Source: Oscillospiraceae bacterium (lineage in GTDB: Bacteria > Bacillota > Clostridia > Oscillospirales > Ruminococcaceae). Taken from it: 34,786 nt of DNA. A program made the translations under genes and the position numbers. The notes beneath the pieces are model-generated. The model searched no databases, was not told where the DNA came from, and saw nothing but the letters and a program-made list of their open reading frames with translations. The stretch is taken from positions 1-34,786 of the forward strand of contig JAFYPL010000012.1 in the NCBI GenBank assembly GCA_017547525.1. The letters run 5' to 3'. The number at the start of each line of letters is the position of its first letter. Position 1 is the first letter of the stretch. Positions 25,297 to 32,798 of this stretch are shown one piece after another.

Positions 25297-28137
25297 GTGG
25301 CACAGTCAGATATCGATAAAATACTGGAAGATATCCGAAAAAGAAAAGAACAGTCACAAGGCAGACCTGCACCACAGGAAACTGAAGTGGTAACCAAATC
25401 TGAAGAAGTTATCCTGCCGGAAAAAGAAACTGTAACGCCACAGCCAGAAATAAAACAGGACACTATTTCTGAAAGTGGCCGTCAGGCACTGTCCGCTTTT
25501 ATGAACAATACTCTGCAGGAAGAAACTCTACAGGAAGAAATTCTGGATACAACAGCTGAAAATACAGACTATGTAAGCAAAAAAAGCGAAGATTACATCG
25601 ATGAAAACTTCGTAAAGTTTTTTACACAGTCCGTCATCGTTACAAAATCTCCTGAAGAAACCAGCCAGTTACAGGTAAAACGCAAAAAAGGTGGATTTTT
25701 CAAAAGAAAATACATCACAGACAGTTTGTCCCTGAATATGGAAAGCCTGGAAGAAAAAGAAGAAAATAACGAAGAAAAAGGCGTAAAATTCAGAAAGAAA
25801 AACAAAAAACAGGCTGCCGAAAGTATGCCTATAGTAAAAACCGCCGGCGATTCATGGCTGGAACGCAATACTGCTGATACAGAAACACCACATGATCTCG
25901 GCGAAGTACGGCCTGAGCCTGAAACACAGCCTGCTGTATCTGTAGAACAGCCTGTACAGACTGAAGAAGCACCTGTAAAAGTGTACAAGCCTAAAGAAAC
26001 CAGACAGAGTCTGAACACTATTCTGGGCGATGACAAAGATGCTGACAGTCTGGTAAGCAAAATTCTGCGGCAGAGAAAACAGGCTGAAGCACAGGTTACT
26101 CCGGCTGAAGAAACACTGCCTGCCGATAATGAAGATGCTGTAAAAGAACCTACCGTGGAAATAGTGAAAGAAGACCCTGTTCCACAGCCAGTACCGGTAT
26201 CACCGGAAGAAGACAGCATCATCAGCAGCATTTATACATCAATTATAGAAAAACAGGCTGAAGAAGAATTACTGGCTGAACAGATGACAGGATACATCCC
26301 TGAAACAGGCGAAGAAGAACCTGTAATGGAAGAAACTGTACCAGCGGAAGTAACTGAAGAAGGAACCGAAGAAGAGGAAGTATTTGAAAAATACATCAGC
26401 AAAAGTGAGTTTCTGGATGGTCCTGATGGCGAAAGCGAAGATATACAGAGCGAACTTATATCTTTCAGACAGACTCTGAACATGCGAATCCGGCTGGGTT
26501 TTGTATGCGGGGCAATACTTACTTACTTTAATATGGGCACAGTAAACGGCTGGCCTATGCCACGGTTTATCATGCCTGCTGCACAGCCACTGATGTACAC
26601 AATAGCCTGTGCAGTGATTTACGCCATAGTGTTTGTAGGTTTCCTGCCTACCATTATTTCCGGCTTCATGTCACTGAAAGAATCCCCTGCATCAGACAGC
26701 TTTATCAGTCTGGGTGCAGTTATGGCGATGCTGCAGCTGGTGATGATGATTTTCACCAGCGGTACAACAGACCTGACAGAAACAACCATTTTTGCGGCCT
26801 TTGTTTCTATTGCCATGGGTTTCAATGCCATGGGTAAAAAAATATCCACAACAACTATCATTAAAAACCTTACACTGGCAAATGCCCCTAGCGGTATCAA
26901 TGCCGGTTATATAGTAACAGACACAGATGCTGTAAAACGACTGGCACGCACACTGGATGAAAAAATTCCTAAAGTGCTTGTATCCAGAAAAGCAGGTGCT
27001 ATCACTAACTTTGTGAAAGCCGGTTTCTCCATTCACAAAAGTGACTATACTGCACGCAAAGTAGCCGCCATAAGCTACGTGGTTACTGCAGTGTGTTTTG
27101 TAATGGGCCTGGTACTGTCCAAAAGTTTTATTACAGCTGTATTCTGTGCAACAGGCGCTGCTGCTATGCAGATACCACTGTCCCACACACTGGTAAACAG
27201 TGTACCTAGCGCACTGATGCAAAAAACACTGGAAAAAGTAGGCGCACTGGTAAATGGCTGGCAGGGTATCCACCAGCTGTCCAACACCACACACGTAAAC
27301 TTTGACGCAAAGCACCTGTTCCCTCGCGGCACAGTAATACTGCACGGTATCAAAACTTTCGAAAAAGAACGAATCGACCTGGCCATCCTTTATGCTGCCA
27401 GCGTTCTTATAAAAGAGTGTGATGTATTACGTCCTGTTTTCATGGAAGTAATTGATGGTAAAACTGATATTCTTCCTGAAGTGAACAGCTGTGAATACAT
27501 TGAACTGCAGGGTTATGTTTCCTGGATTGAAAATAGCCGTGTAATCATCGGTAACCGCACACTGATGGAAAAATACGATGTGGCCATGCCACCTGTAAGT
27601 ATGGAATCCAACTTCATAAGTCAGGGCAGAAAACCTGTTTATCTGGCTGTAGGCGGTAAACTTTTCGGTATGTTTGTATTCAGCTACCGCGCTGACGATA
27701 TAGTAAAAGTAAACCTGGAACGCCTGATGGAAAAAGGTGTAAGCATTATCCTTTCTTCCAACGACTTCAACATAGATCCTGACCTGATCGAAAAAGTGTA
27801 TGGTATTCCAAGAGACTATGTAAGCGTACTTAATCAGAAAGAAACTGCATTGCTTTCACAGTTTACAGAATACAGTGAAGAAAGTGAATGCTGCGTGGCT
27901 CATCTGGACAGCCTGTCCAGTCTGGTAGCAGGTTTCTGCGGTGCTGAAAGCGCCAGACGTGCAGAAGATGTATGCAGTATTATCCAGACTGTCAGCGTAA
28001 TTATAGGCGCTGTGCTGGCTGTGATGTTCACATACGCACAGACTATAATGCATTTACCTCTGGCAAGCATGATGCTGCTGGGCTTTGGCTTTATGGGTCT
28101 GGCTATGCTTACAGCTGTTGCAAAAAATTACGATTAA
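25297..28137 (+). CDS. P-type ATPase-like membrane protein with lost catalytic motifs and a long acidic N-terminal region
   Basis: A 946-residue protein. Residues 1-~385 are a charged, low-complexity Glu/Pro/Lys/Gln-rich tail with two basic patches, no cysteines and no heavy-metal domain. From ~400 the membrane order of a P1B-type metal ATPase follows: four helices (~400-505), two more (~590-640), a soluble region, and two final helices (~899-941). A conserved-looking stretch aligns with the ATPase core (PxALMQKTLEKxGALVNG, then FDAKHLFPRG). But CPC is IPL (626-628), DKTGT is D670-AKHL, TGDN is SSND (820-823), and TGES and GDGxND are absent. ATP-driven pumping is thus doubtful; a receptor or scaffold is possible. 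The GTG at 25297 is chosen over ATG 25276 because AAGGAGG lies seven bases before it. In operon with rlmB. Confidence 0.8.
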   Translation: MAQSDIDKILEDIRKRKEQSQGRPAPQETEVVTKSEEVILPEKETVTPQPEIKQDTISESGRQALSAFMNNTLQEETLQEEILDTTAENTDYVSKKSEDYIDENFVKFFTQSVIVTKSPEETSQLQVKRKKGGFFKRKYITDSLSLNMESLEEKEENNEEKGVKFRKKNKKQAAESMPIVKTAGDSWLERNTADTETPHDLGEVRPEPETQPAVSVEQPVQTEEAPVKVYKPKETRQSLNTILGDDKDADSLVSKILRQRKQAEAQVTPAEETLPADNEDAVKEPTVEIVKEDPVPQPVPVSPEEDSIISSIYTSIIEKQAEEELLAEQMTGYIPETGEEEPVMEETVPAEVTEEGTEEEEVFEKYISKSEFLDGPDGESEDIQSELISFRQTLNMRIRLGFVCGAILTYFNMGTVNGWPMPRFIMPAAQPLMYTIACAVIYAIVFVGFLPTIISGFMSLKESPASDSFISLGAVMAMLQLVMMIFTSGTTDLTETTIFAAFVSIAMGFNAMGKKISTTTIIKNLTLANAPSGINAGYIVTDTDAVKRLARTLDEKIPKVLVSRKAGAITNFVKAGFSIHKSDYTARKVAAISYVVTAVCFVMGLVLSKSFITAVFCATGAAAMQIPLSHTLVNSVPSALMQKTLEKVGALVNGWQGIHQLSNTTHVNFDAKHLFPRGTVILHGIKTFEKERIDLAILYAASVLIKECDVLRPVFMEVIDGKTDILPEVNSCEYIELQGYVSWIENSRVIIGNRTLMEKYDVAMPPVSMESNFISQGRKPVYLAVGGKLFGMFVFSYRADDIVKVNLERLMEKGVSIILSSNDFNIDPDLIEKVYGIPRDYVSVLNQKETALLSQFTEYSEESECCVAHLDSLSSLVAGFCGAESARRAEDVCSIIQTVSVIIGAVLAVMFTYAQTIMHLPLASMMLLGFGFMGLAMLTAVAKNYD

Positions 28138-28142
28138 AATAT

Positions 28143-28172
28143 ATGCCATTCCGTTTAACTGCGGAATGGCAT
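28143..28172 (+). terminator. Terminator of the rlmB / P-type ATPase-like operon
   Basis: An 11-bp perfect stem (ATGCCATTCCG / CGGAATGGCAT) with an 8-base loop, followed by TATTATTT. The U tract is imperfect. Confidence 0.8.
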
Positions 28173-28192
28173 TATTATTTACAATATATTGA

Positions 28193-28221
28193 TTGAAAAT
28201 ACGGACAGAATTACATATAAT
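28193..28221 (+). promoter_or_regulatory. Promoter of ymdB
   Basis: TTGAAA (28193-28198) and a perfect TATAAT (28216-28221) with a 17-base spacer, 30 bases before the start codon. Confidence 0.75.
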
Positions 28222-28251
28222 AGCAATAGATAAAATTCTGAGAGGTACAGT

Positions 28252-29022
28252 ATGAAAATACTTTTTATAGGTGATGTAGTTGGTTCAAACGGCATGAATC
28301 TGCTGCGCAGAGGTCTGCCTGAACTGAAAAAACAGTATAAGCCAGATGTATGTATAGTAAATGGTGAAAACTCCAACGAAAACGGCAAAGGTTTAACCAA
28401 AAATGATGCTCAGGAAATTTTTGCCTGCGGCGCTGACGTAATCACCGGCGGCAATCACTCCATGAGAAAAGCTAATATCAGCTTTTATGAAGAAAATGAA
28501 TACATCCTCTGCCCTGCCAACCTGCTTTATGGCGAAACAGAGTATGGTGTATGCCATGTAGATTTAGGCAGAGAGAGTCTGTATGTAATCAATCTGCTGG
28601 GTGTGGCATTTATAGAAAACCACCGCAACCCATTTTTTGAACTGGATAAAATCCTGAAAACTGTGGACTGTAAAAACATCATCGTAGATTTTCATGCGGA
28701 ATCAAGCGCTGAAAAATATGCATTTGCTCATTATGCTGATGGCAAGGTTTCTGCTGTAATCGGCACACATACCCATGTTCAGACAAACGATGACCATATT
28801 CTGCCGGGTGGCACAGGCTACATTACAGATGCCGGTGCTGTATGTGCGCTGGACTCTGTACTGGGTGTGCAAAAAGAGCTGGCAATTGAAAAGCAGAAAT
28901 ACCTGAAACCGGTACAGTTCAAAGTGGCCGATGGTCCTGGTTATATAAACGGTGTTTATCTGGAAACAGACAAACAAGGCAAAACTGTAAAAATGGAAAA
29001 AATTCACATAATGTTCAATTAG
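28252..29022 (+). CDS. ymdB: YmdB-family metallophosphoesterase (2',3'-cyclic nucleotide phosphodiesterase)
   Basis: A 256-residue enzyme of the YmdB/TIGR00282 family, calcineurin-like phosphodiesterases acting on cyclic nucleotides and, in Bacillus subtilis, controlling biofilm versus motility states. The binuclear metal residues can all be read: D8 (FIGDVVG), E39 and N40 (NGENSN), N68 and H69 (GGNHSM), H148 (VDFHAES), H173 and H175 (GTHTHVQT). The length is normal. ATG at 28252 follows AGAGGT; a sigma-A promoter lies directly upstream. In B. subtilis the order is rny-ymdB-spoVS; here spoVS follows ymdB as expected but no rny precedes it. Confidence 0.94.
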   Translation: MKILFIGDVVGSNGMNLLRRGLPELKKQYKPDVCIVNGENSNENGKGLTKNDAQEIFACGADVITGGNHSMRKANISFYEENEYILCPANLLYGETEYGVCHVDLGRESLYVINLLGVAFIENHRNPFFELDKILKTVDCKNIIVDFHAESSAEKYAFAHYADGKVSAVIGTHTHVQTNDDHILPGGTGYITDAGAVCALDSVLGVQKELAIEKQKYLKPVQFKVADGPGYINGVYLETDKQGKTVKMEKIHIMFN

Positions 29023-29092
29023 TTTCACAAAGGTTTAACCCATTTTTCACTTATTGGATGTAGTATATTTTATATAGAAATTACAAAAATAA

Positions 29093-29116
29093 TAAGACAG
29101 GTTGTTATCTGTCTTA
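29093..29116. promoter_or_regulatory. Inverted repeat before spoVS
   Basis: TAAGACAG and CTGTCTTA (8-bp arms, 8-base spacer) lie 36 bases before the spoVS start. No T run follows on the plus strand, so it is more likely a leader hairpin or operator than a terminator. Confidence 0.45.
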
Positions 29117-29151
29117 AGACTATACTACACAGACCAGTAAGGAGAAACAGC

Positions 29152-29412
29152 ATGAACGTATTAAAAGTTTCATCAAAATCAAATCCGGTATCCGTAGCCG
29201 GTGCAATTGCGGGAATTATCAGGGATCACGGCACTGTAGAAGTACAGGGCATAGGCGCAGGGGCAGTAAATCAGGCGCTGAAAAGCGTGGCCGTAGCTCG
29301 TGGTTATCTTGCACCTGCCGGCATAGATCTGGTATGCGTGCCATCATTTACCTCTGTAGAAGTGGATAATGAAACCAAGACAGCCATGAAACTGACAGTA
29401 GAAAAAAGATAA
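29152..29412 (+). CDS. spoVS: Stage V sporulation protein S
   Basis: An 86-residue Alba-fold protein, nearly identical in layout to Bacillus SpoVS: starts VLKVSSKSNPVSVAGAIAG, then VEVQGIGAGAVNQALKSVA and ARGYLAPAG-DLVCVPSFT. SpoVS binds nucleic acid and is needed for efficient coat formation and late sporulation in Bacillus; relatives are also kept in non-sporulating clostridia. The ATG follows AAGGAG at proper distance. It lies 129 bases after ymdB with a leader hairpin in between, and ends at a bidirectional terminator shared with folA. Confidence 0.96.
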   Translation: MNVLKVSSKSNPVSVAGAIAGIIRDHGTVEVQGIGAGAVNQALKSVAVARGYLAPAGIDLVCVPSFTSVEVDNETKTAMKLTVEKR

Positions 29413-29416
29413 AAAC

Positions 29417-29438
29417 AGCCGGGATTCATATCCCGGCT
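29417..29438. terminator. Bidirectional terminator between spoVS and folA
   Basis: AGCCGGGAT / ATCCCGGCT, 9-bp stem with a TCAT loop; T-rich tract on the plus strand, A-run giving T on the minus strand. The genes converge here. Confidence 0.88.
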
Positions 29439-29445
29439 TTGATTT

Positions 29446-29916
29446 TTATTTTTTTCTGGTGTAGGTCACATATCTGTATGTTACAGGATATGTAAATTCA
29501 CCATCCACTTTTCTTTCAAATTTTTCAGCGTCAAATTCAGGGAAATATGTGTCCCCTTCCACATCGGCATCTATCTCGGTGATATACATTATATCCACAA
29601 TATCCAGAGCTTCCCGGTAGAGTCTCCGGCCACCGGAAATAAACACATCTCTGTCTCCTGCTAATTCTATGGCCTGTGGCAGGCTATCGGCAGTCAGCAG
29701 ATTTTCACCAGTGTACTTCATGGTTGAAGACACAACAATGTTCAGCCTGCCCGGCAGCGGACGACCTATACTTTCATATGTCCTGCGCCCCATGACAACC
29801 GCACCACCCATGGTAACTTCCCTGAAATGTTTCAGTTCCTGCGGAATATGCCATGGCATTTTACCATCTTTACCTATTACGCGGTTTCTGGCGTGTGCCA
29901 CAATAAGACAAATCAC
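29446..29916 (-). CDS. folA: Dihydrofolate reductase
   Basis: A 156-residue enzyme that reduces dihydrofolate to tetrahydrofolate with NADPH. Markers: ICLIVAHARNRVIGKDGKMPWHIP is the substrate-loop region (W22 and the acidic E27 after it), VMGRRTYESIGRPLPGR the NADPH-binding segment, VFISGGRRLY the second cofactor strand, and YITEIDADVEGDTYFPEF the C-terminal strand. The start is GTG at 29916, with GGAGAGGTG in front; the frame is open to a TTG at 29934 which lies in that ribosome site. It is divergent from the ypsA-like gene, with separate promoters in the 111-base gap. Confidence 0.95.
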   Translation of the reverse strand: MICLIVAHARNRVIGKDGKMPWHIPQELKHFREVTMGGAVVMGRRTYESIGRPLPGRLNIVVSSTMKYTGENLLTADSLPQAIELAGDRDVFISGGRRLYREALDIVDIMYITEIDADVEGDTYFPEFDAEKFERKVDGEFTYPVTYRYVTYTRKK

Positions 29917-29933
29917 AATATCACCTCTCCACA

Positions 29934-29962
29934 ATTATATATTATTTGTGATAAAAACTCAA
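29934..29962 (-). promoter_or_regulatory. Promoter of folA
   Basis: Minus-strand TTGAGT (29957-29962) and a perfect TATAAT (29934-29939) with a 17-base spacer. It lies back to back with the ypsA-like promoter. Confidence 0.65.
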
Positions 29963-29968
29963 AGACTA

Positions 29969-29996
29969 TTTACTTTCCCCAGAAATATGGTAAAAT
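29969..29996 (+). promoter_or_regulatory. Promoter of the YpsA-like gene
   Basis: TTTACT (29969-29974) and TAAAAT (29991-29996) with a 16-base spacer, directly followed by a dyad at 29997-30011. Confidence 0.5.
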
Positions 29997-30011
29997 ACAA
30001 CTAACAGTTGT
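29997..30011. promoter_or_regulatory. Dyad ACAACT-N3-AGTTGT at the predicted transcription start
   Basis: A perfect 6-bp inverted repeat immediately after the -10 box of the YpsA-like gene, where a repressor or start-site hairpin would act. No matching regulator is adjacent. Confidence 0.35.
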
Positions 30012-30027
30012 ATAAATGAGGTGGAAT

Positions 30028-30501
30028 ATGGACAAAAGATGTTGTTTTACCGGTCATAGAGTGATTCCGGATGATAAATACGTAAAGATTATGCAGTCAT
30101 TACGCCATCATATACTGAAACTGTATACTGAAGGATATACTGTATTCAATATCGGCGGCGCACAGGGTTTTGATACCATGGCCGCACAGGCTGTGCTGAA
30201 ACTGAAAGAAAATTTTCCGGATGTACAGTTACATCTGTACCTGCCATATCCGGGGCAGTCCGACAAGTGGTCAGGGACTGACAGAGAGGTTTACCGGCAT
30301 ATTCTCCGCCATAGTGATAAGGCTGTCTATTCTGCACAGGACTATACACCGGGATGCATTAATTCCCGTAACCGTGCATTGGTGGATAATGCGGATATAT
30401 GCATTGCGTTCTGTAACCAGACATCCGGCGGCACCGTTTACACAATTGGTTATGCACTGGATAATAATGTGAAAGTAATAAATATTGCGGCTGAAATATA
30501 A
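30028..30501 (+). CDS. YpsA-like SLOG-superfamily protein (DUF1273)
   Basis: A 157-residue protein of the DUF1273/YpsA family, part of the SLOG nucleotide-binding superfamily. The family marks are CCFTGHR near the start, GGAQGFDTMAA at the phosphate-binding loop, LYLPYPGQSDKW, and ALVDNADICIAF with SGGTVYTIGYA near the C-terminus. In Bacillus and Staphylococcus YpsA affects cell division and stress; biochemical function is not settled. ATG at 30028 is preferred over the ATG at 30016 because GAGGTGG between them is an ideal ribosome site. Alone in its unit, ends at a strong terminator. Confidence 0.85.
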   Translation: MDKRCCFTGHRVIPDDKYVKIMQSLRHHILKLYTEGYTVFNIGGAQGFDTMAAQAVLKLKENFPDVQLHLYLPYPGQSDKWSGTDREVYRHILRHSDKAVYSAQDYTPGCINSRNRALVDNADICIAFCNQTSGGTVYTIGYALDNNVKVINIAAEI

Positions 30502-30529
30502 AAAGACAAGGGATTAACCCTTGTCTTTT
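30501..30529. terminator. Bidirectional terminator between the YpsA-like gene and the M18 aminopeptidase
   Basis: A 12-bp perfect stem (AAAAGACAAGGG / CCCTTGTCTTTT) with an ATTAA loop, T-rich on both strands, between two convergent genes. Confidence 0.9.
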
Positions 30530-30532
30530 ATT

Positions 30533-31834
30533 TTATTCTACAGTGATTTTATAATCGCCGTCTTTTGTGAATTTCAGAGTAAAGAATTTTTCACATACTT
30601 TAATCAGATCCAGAGTATCTTTCACACCGCCTGTTTCGTACGCAGAATGCATAGCCAGTGCAGGCAAGCCAATATCAACCGTATTCAGTGCAACCTGATT
30701 GTTGGAAATATTACCCAGTGTACCGCCGCCCAGAATGTCACTGCGGTTTGCAAATGTCTGGTATGGTACATCAATGTCATTCAGGATGCCTTTGAAAATA
30801 GCCGCAGAAACAGCATCTGTTGTGTAACGCTGGTTTGCATTGTATTTGATAATGATACCTTTGTTGATTGCAGGTCTGTTTGTAGGGTCAGAAATACCTG
30901 GCTGATTAGGGTGCATAGCATGTGCATTGTCAGCAGAAATCATAAAGCTGTTTGCCAGTGCTTTTCTGTAATCGTGGTCTTTACCGCCCAGTGCCTTGAC
31001 AACTCTGTTCAGTGTGTCATACAGGAATGTAGATGCTGCACCCTGTTTTGTACTGCTGCCCACTTCTTCATTGTCAAACACAGCCAGTACAGGCATAGCT
31101 TTTTCATCTTTGGAAGCAATAAAGCCTGCCATAGAAGCGTAAACACACTGCAGGTCATCCAGTTTACCACAGGACACCAGATCTTCTTCTGCGCCCAATA
31201 CAGTGCCTTTCTGACGGTTATAAAGGAAAAGGTCATGACCGATAACATCTTTTTCTTCCACGCCTGCAGATTCAGCCACCATAGCCATAAAGGATTTGCC
31301 GTCTTTGTTAAGGCTGTACAGAGGAATCATATCCACCTGTGGATTGAATTTTTTACCATCATTCTGTGTTCTGTCCATGTGGATAGCAAGATTAGGGATA
31401 ATCAGCAGGTCACGGTCGATGTTAACCAGTTTCTGCACGAATGTATTGCCTTCACGCACCATAACACGACCTGCAACAGACAGTGGTCTGTCCATCCATG
31501 TAGACATAATCATACCGCCGTAACGTTCAGTATTGAGAGTTACATAAGTACCTGTTGTCATCTGTGGATTTTCTTTGATTTTGAATGTAGGGCTGTCGCA
31601 GTGGCTGGCCACAATATTGAAACCAAATTTCACTGCTGTAGGTATTCTGAAAGCCAGTACAGAGGACATATTGCGGCATACATAGTAGCCTTTGCCTGCT
31701 TCCAGTTTCCAGTCATCCTGTTCATACAGGCGTGTGTAGCCTGCATCGTCCAGCTGCTGTGCGATATTTGCCACAGCGTGGAAAGGAGATGGGCTACCGT
31801 CGATAAATGAAAGCATATTTTTTATATTTTCCAT
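30533..31834 (-). CDS. apeB: M18 family aminopeptidase
   Basis: A 433-residue zinc aminopeptidase of peptidase family M18 (aspartyl aminopeptidase-like), releasing N-terminal residues from peptides in the cytoplasm. Metal-site and catalytic motifs are all there: ASHCDSPTFKIKENP (H and D ligands), GKLDDLQCVYA, VFDNEEVGSSTKQGA (the general base glutamate pair), SADNAHAMHPN, and ALAMHSAYE near the end. The ATG at 31834 has TGGAGTT in front, a weak site; promoter at 31865-31893 has a perfect TTGACA. The gene stands alone and converges with the YpsA-like gene. Confidence 0.92.
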   Translation of the reverse strand: MENIKNMLSFIDGSPSPFHAVANIAQQLDDAGYTRLYEQDDWKLEAGKGYYVCRNMSSVLAFRIPTAVKFGFNIVASHCDSPTFKIKENPQMTTGTYVTLNTERYGGMIMSTWMDRPLSVAGRVMVREGNTFVQKLVNIDRDLLIIPNLAIHMDRTQNDGKKFNPQVDMIPLYSLNKDGKSFMAMVAESAGVEEKDVIGHDLFLYNRQKGTVLGAEEDLVSCGKLDDLQCVYASMAGFIASKDEKAMPVLAVFDNEEVGSSTKQGAASTFLYDTLNRVVKALGGKDHDYRKALANSFMISADNAHAMHPNQPGISDPTNRPAINKGIIIKYNANQRYTTDAVSAAIFKGILNDIDVPYQTFANRSDILGGGTLGNISNNQVALNTVDIGLPALAMHSAYETGGVKDTLDLIKVCEKFFTLKFTKDGDYKITVE

Positions 31835-31864
31835 AATTTTAACTCCATTTCAAATGATAAAATA

Positions 31865-31893
31865 ATCATAGCTTACGGCACCATGTTTGTCAA
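31865..31893 (-). promoter_or_regulatory. Promoter of the M18 aminopeptidase gene
   Basis: Minus-strand perfect TTGACA (31888-31893) and TATGAT (31865-31870), 17-base spacer. Confidence 0.7.
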
Positions 31894-31909
31894 CAACAGG
31901 TATTTTCCA

Positions 31910-31938
31910 TAGACATACATCGATATTTCATTTATAAT
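31910..31938 (+). promoter_or_regulatory. Promoter of the MBL-fold hydrolase gene
   Basis: TAGACA (31910-31915) and a perfect TATAAT (31933-31938) with a 17-base spacer, 52 bases before the start. Confidence 0.6.
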
Positions 31939-31990
31939 TATGGTATAAGATAAGTCGTTTTCCCGCATATCCGGGTGAAAGGAGCTATAT

Positions 31991-32707
31991 ATGAGCAACC
32001 GTACTTTTCCTGAATATAAACCTGTACAGATAAGCGATGGTTTCTGGGCTATAGAACAGAATGGTGTCCGTTGCTGGCTGTTTGAAGGTGATGACATGGC
32101 ATTGCTGGTGGATGCCGGCTTTGGTGGTGATTTAAAAAGTGTGGTACAAACACTTACAGATAAACCTGTACAGCTGATACTGACACATGCGGATATGGAC
32201 CACATAGGCGCCGCATGGCAATTCGGCCCGGTAATGATGCACCCGGCAGAGTTTTCTTATTACGAAATGAGAAACGGCAGACTCCCTGAAACAATACCGG
32301 TATGGGAGGGCGAAACCATAGATATAGGCAGATACTGTTTTGAAATTATTCTTATCAGCGGACATACACCGGGCAGTGTAGCATTACTGGAGAAAAATCA
32401 CCGCTTTATCATAACCGGTGACACTGTTGGTAAAGAACCCGTATATATGTTTGGCAACGGCAGAAATATGCCTGCCTACCTTGCTGCAATACGCAAATTA
32501 AAAGGCATTAAATCAGATTTTGATGTTATTCTTGCTTCTCATGGCAAAATGAACATTGAGCCTGAATTTCTTACACAGCTTTGTTTACTGGCTAGTGAAA
32601 TATGCTTTGGCAAACTGCCACAACCACAGCCTGCACCAGCCCATATGCCGGAAAGTGTAAAAGTATATAAAAAAGGGGACGCCGCCTTTTATCTGGAAAG
32701 TAAATAA
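31991..32707 (+). CDS. Metallo-beta-lactamase-fold hydrolase
   Basis: A 238-residue MBL-fold enzyme. The metal motif is THADMDHIG (65-73) with H66, D68, D70 and H71, so the second histidine of the usual HxHxDH is aspartate. H125 (SGHTPGSV), D144 (ITGDTV) and H184 (ASHGK) complete the binuclear site. HxDxDH variants occur in the superfamily, so activity is likely, but the metal may be different. No substrate-specific domain is seen; it could be a glyoxalase II-like or lactonase-like hydrolase. ATG at 31991 follows AAAGGAG. It converges with the lipoprotein gene at a shared terminator. Confidence 0.85.
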   Translation: MSNRTFPEYKPVQISDGFWAIEQNGVRCWLFEGDDMALLVDAGFGGDLKSVVQTLTDKPVQLILTHADMDHIGAAWQFGPVMMHPAEFSYYEMRNGRLPETIPVWEGETIDIGRYCFEIILISGHTPGSVALLEKNHRFIITGDTVGKEPVYMFGNGRNMPAYLAAIRKLKGIKSDFDVILASHGKMNIEPEFLTQLCLLASEICFGKLPQPQPAPAHMPESVKVYKKGDAAFYLESK

Positions 32708-32711
32708 AGTT

Positions 32712-32745
32712 AATCCTCACTGTGAGAAATTTCACAGTGAGGATT
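32712..32745. terminator. Bidirectional terminator between the MBL-fold gene and the lipoprotein gene
   Basis: A 14-bp perfect stem (AATCCTCACTGTGA pairing with TCACAGTGAGGATT), 6-base loop, T tract on the plus side. Confidence 0.88.
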
Positions 32746-32752
32746 TTATATT

Positions 32753-32782
32753 CAGTTCGTCAAATTGGGATTTATCGAACTG
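32753..32782. repeat. 30-nt hairpin repeat, copy A
   Basis: CAGTTCG, a 16-base loop containing AAATTGGGATTTAT, then CGAACTG: a perfect 7-bp stem. Copy B at 34159-34188 has the same layout and orientation, with a compensated base pair in the stem (A-T in A, T-A in B). The two lie just outside the lipoprotein gene. Confidence 0.6.
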
Positions 32783-32798
32783 TTTTCTTTATTGGAAA

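Noticed and set aside
26692-27345. Minus-strand frame of 217 codons
   Set aside because: Antisense to the P-type ATPase-like gene; Cys/Tyr/His-rich shadow without a ribosome site.
28143-28172. Riboswitch before ymdB
   Set aside because: The hairpin is a simple terminator-like stem upstream of the ymdB promoter, not inside its leader.
30521-31810. A 429-codon open frame on the plus strand
   Set aside because: It mirrors the M18 aminopeptidase gene, whose motifs are intact on the minus strand; the product is a Cys/His-rich shadow.
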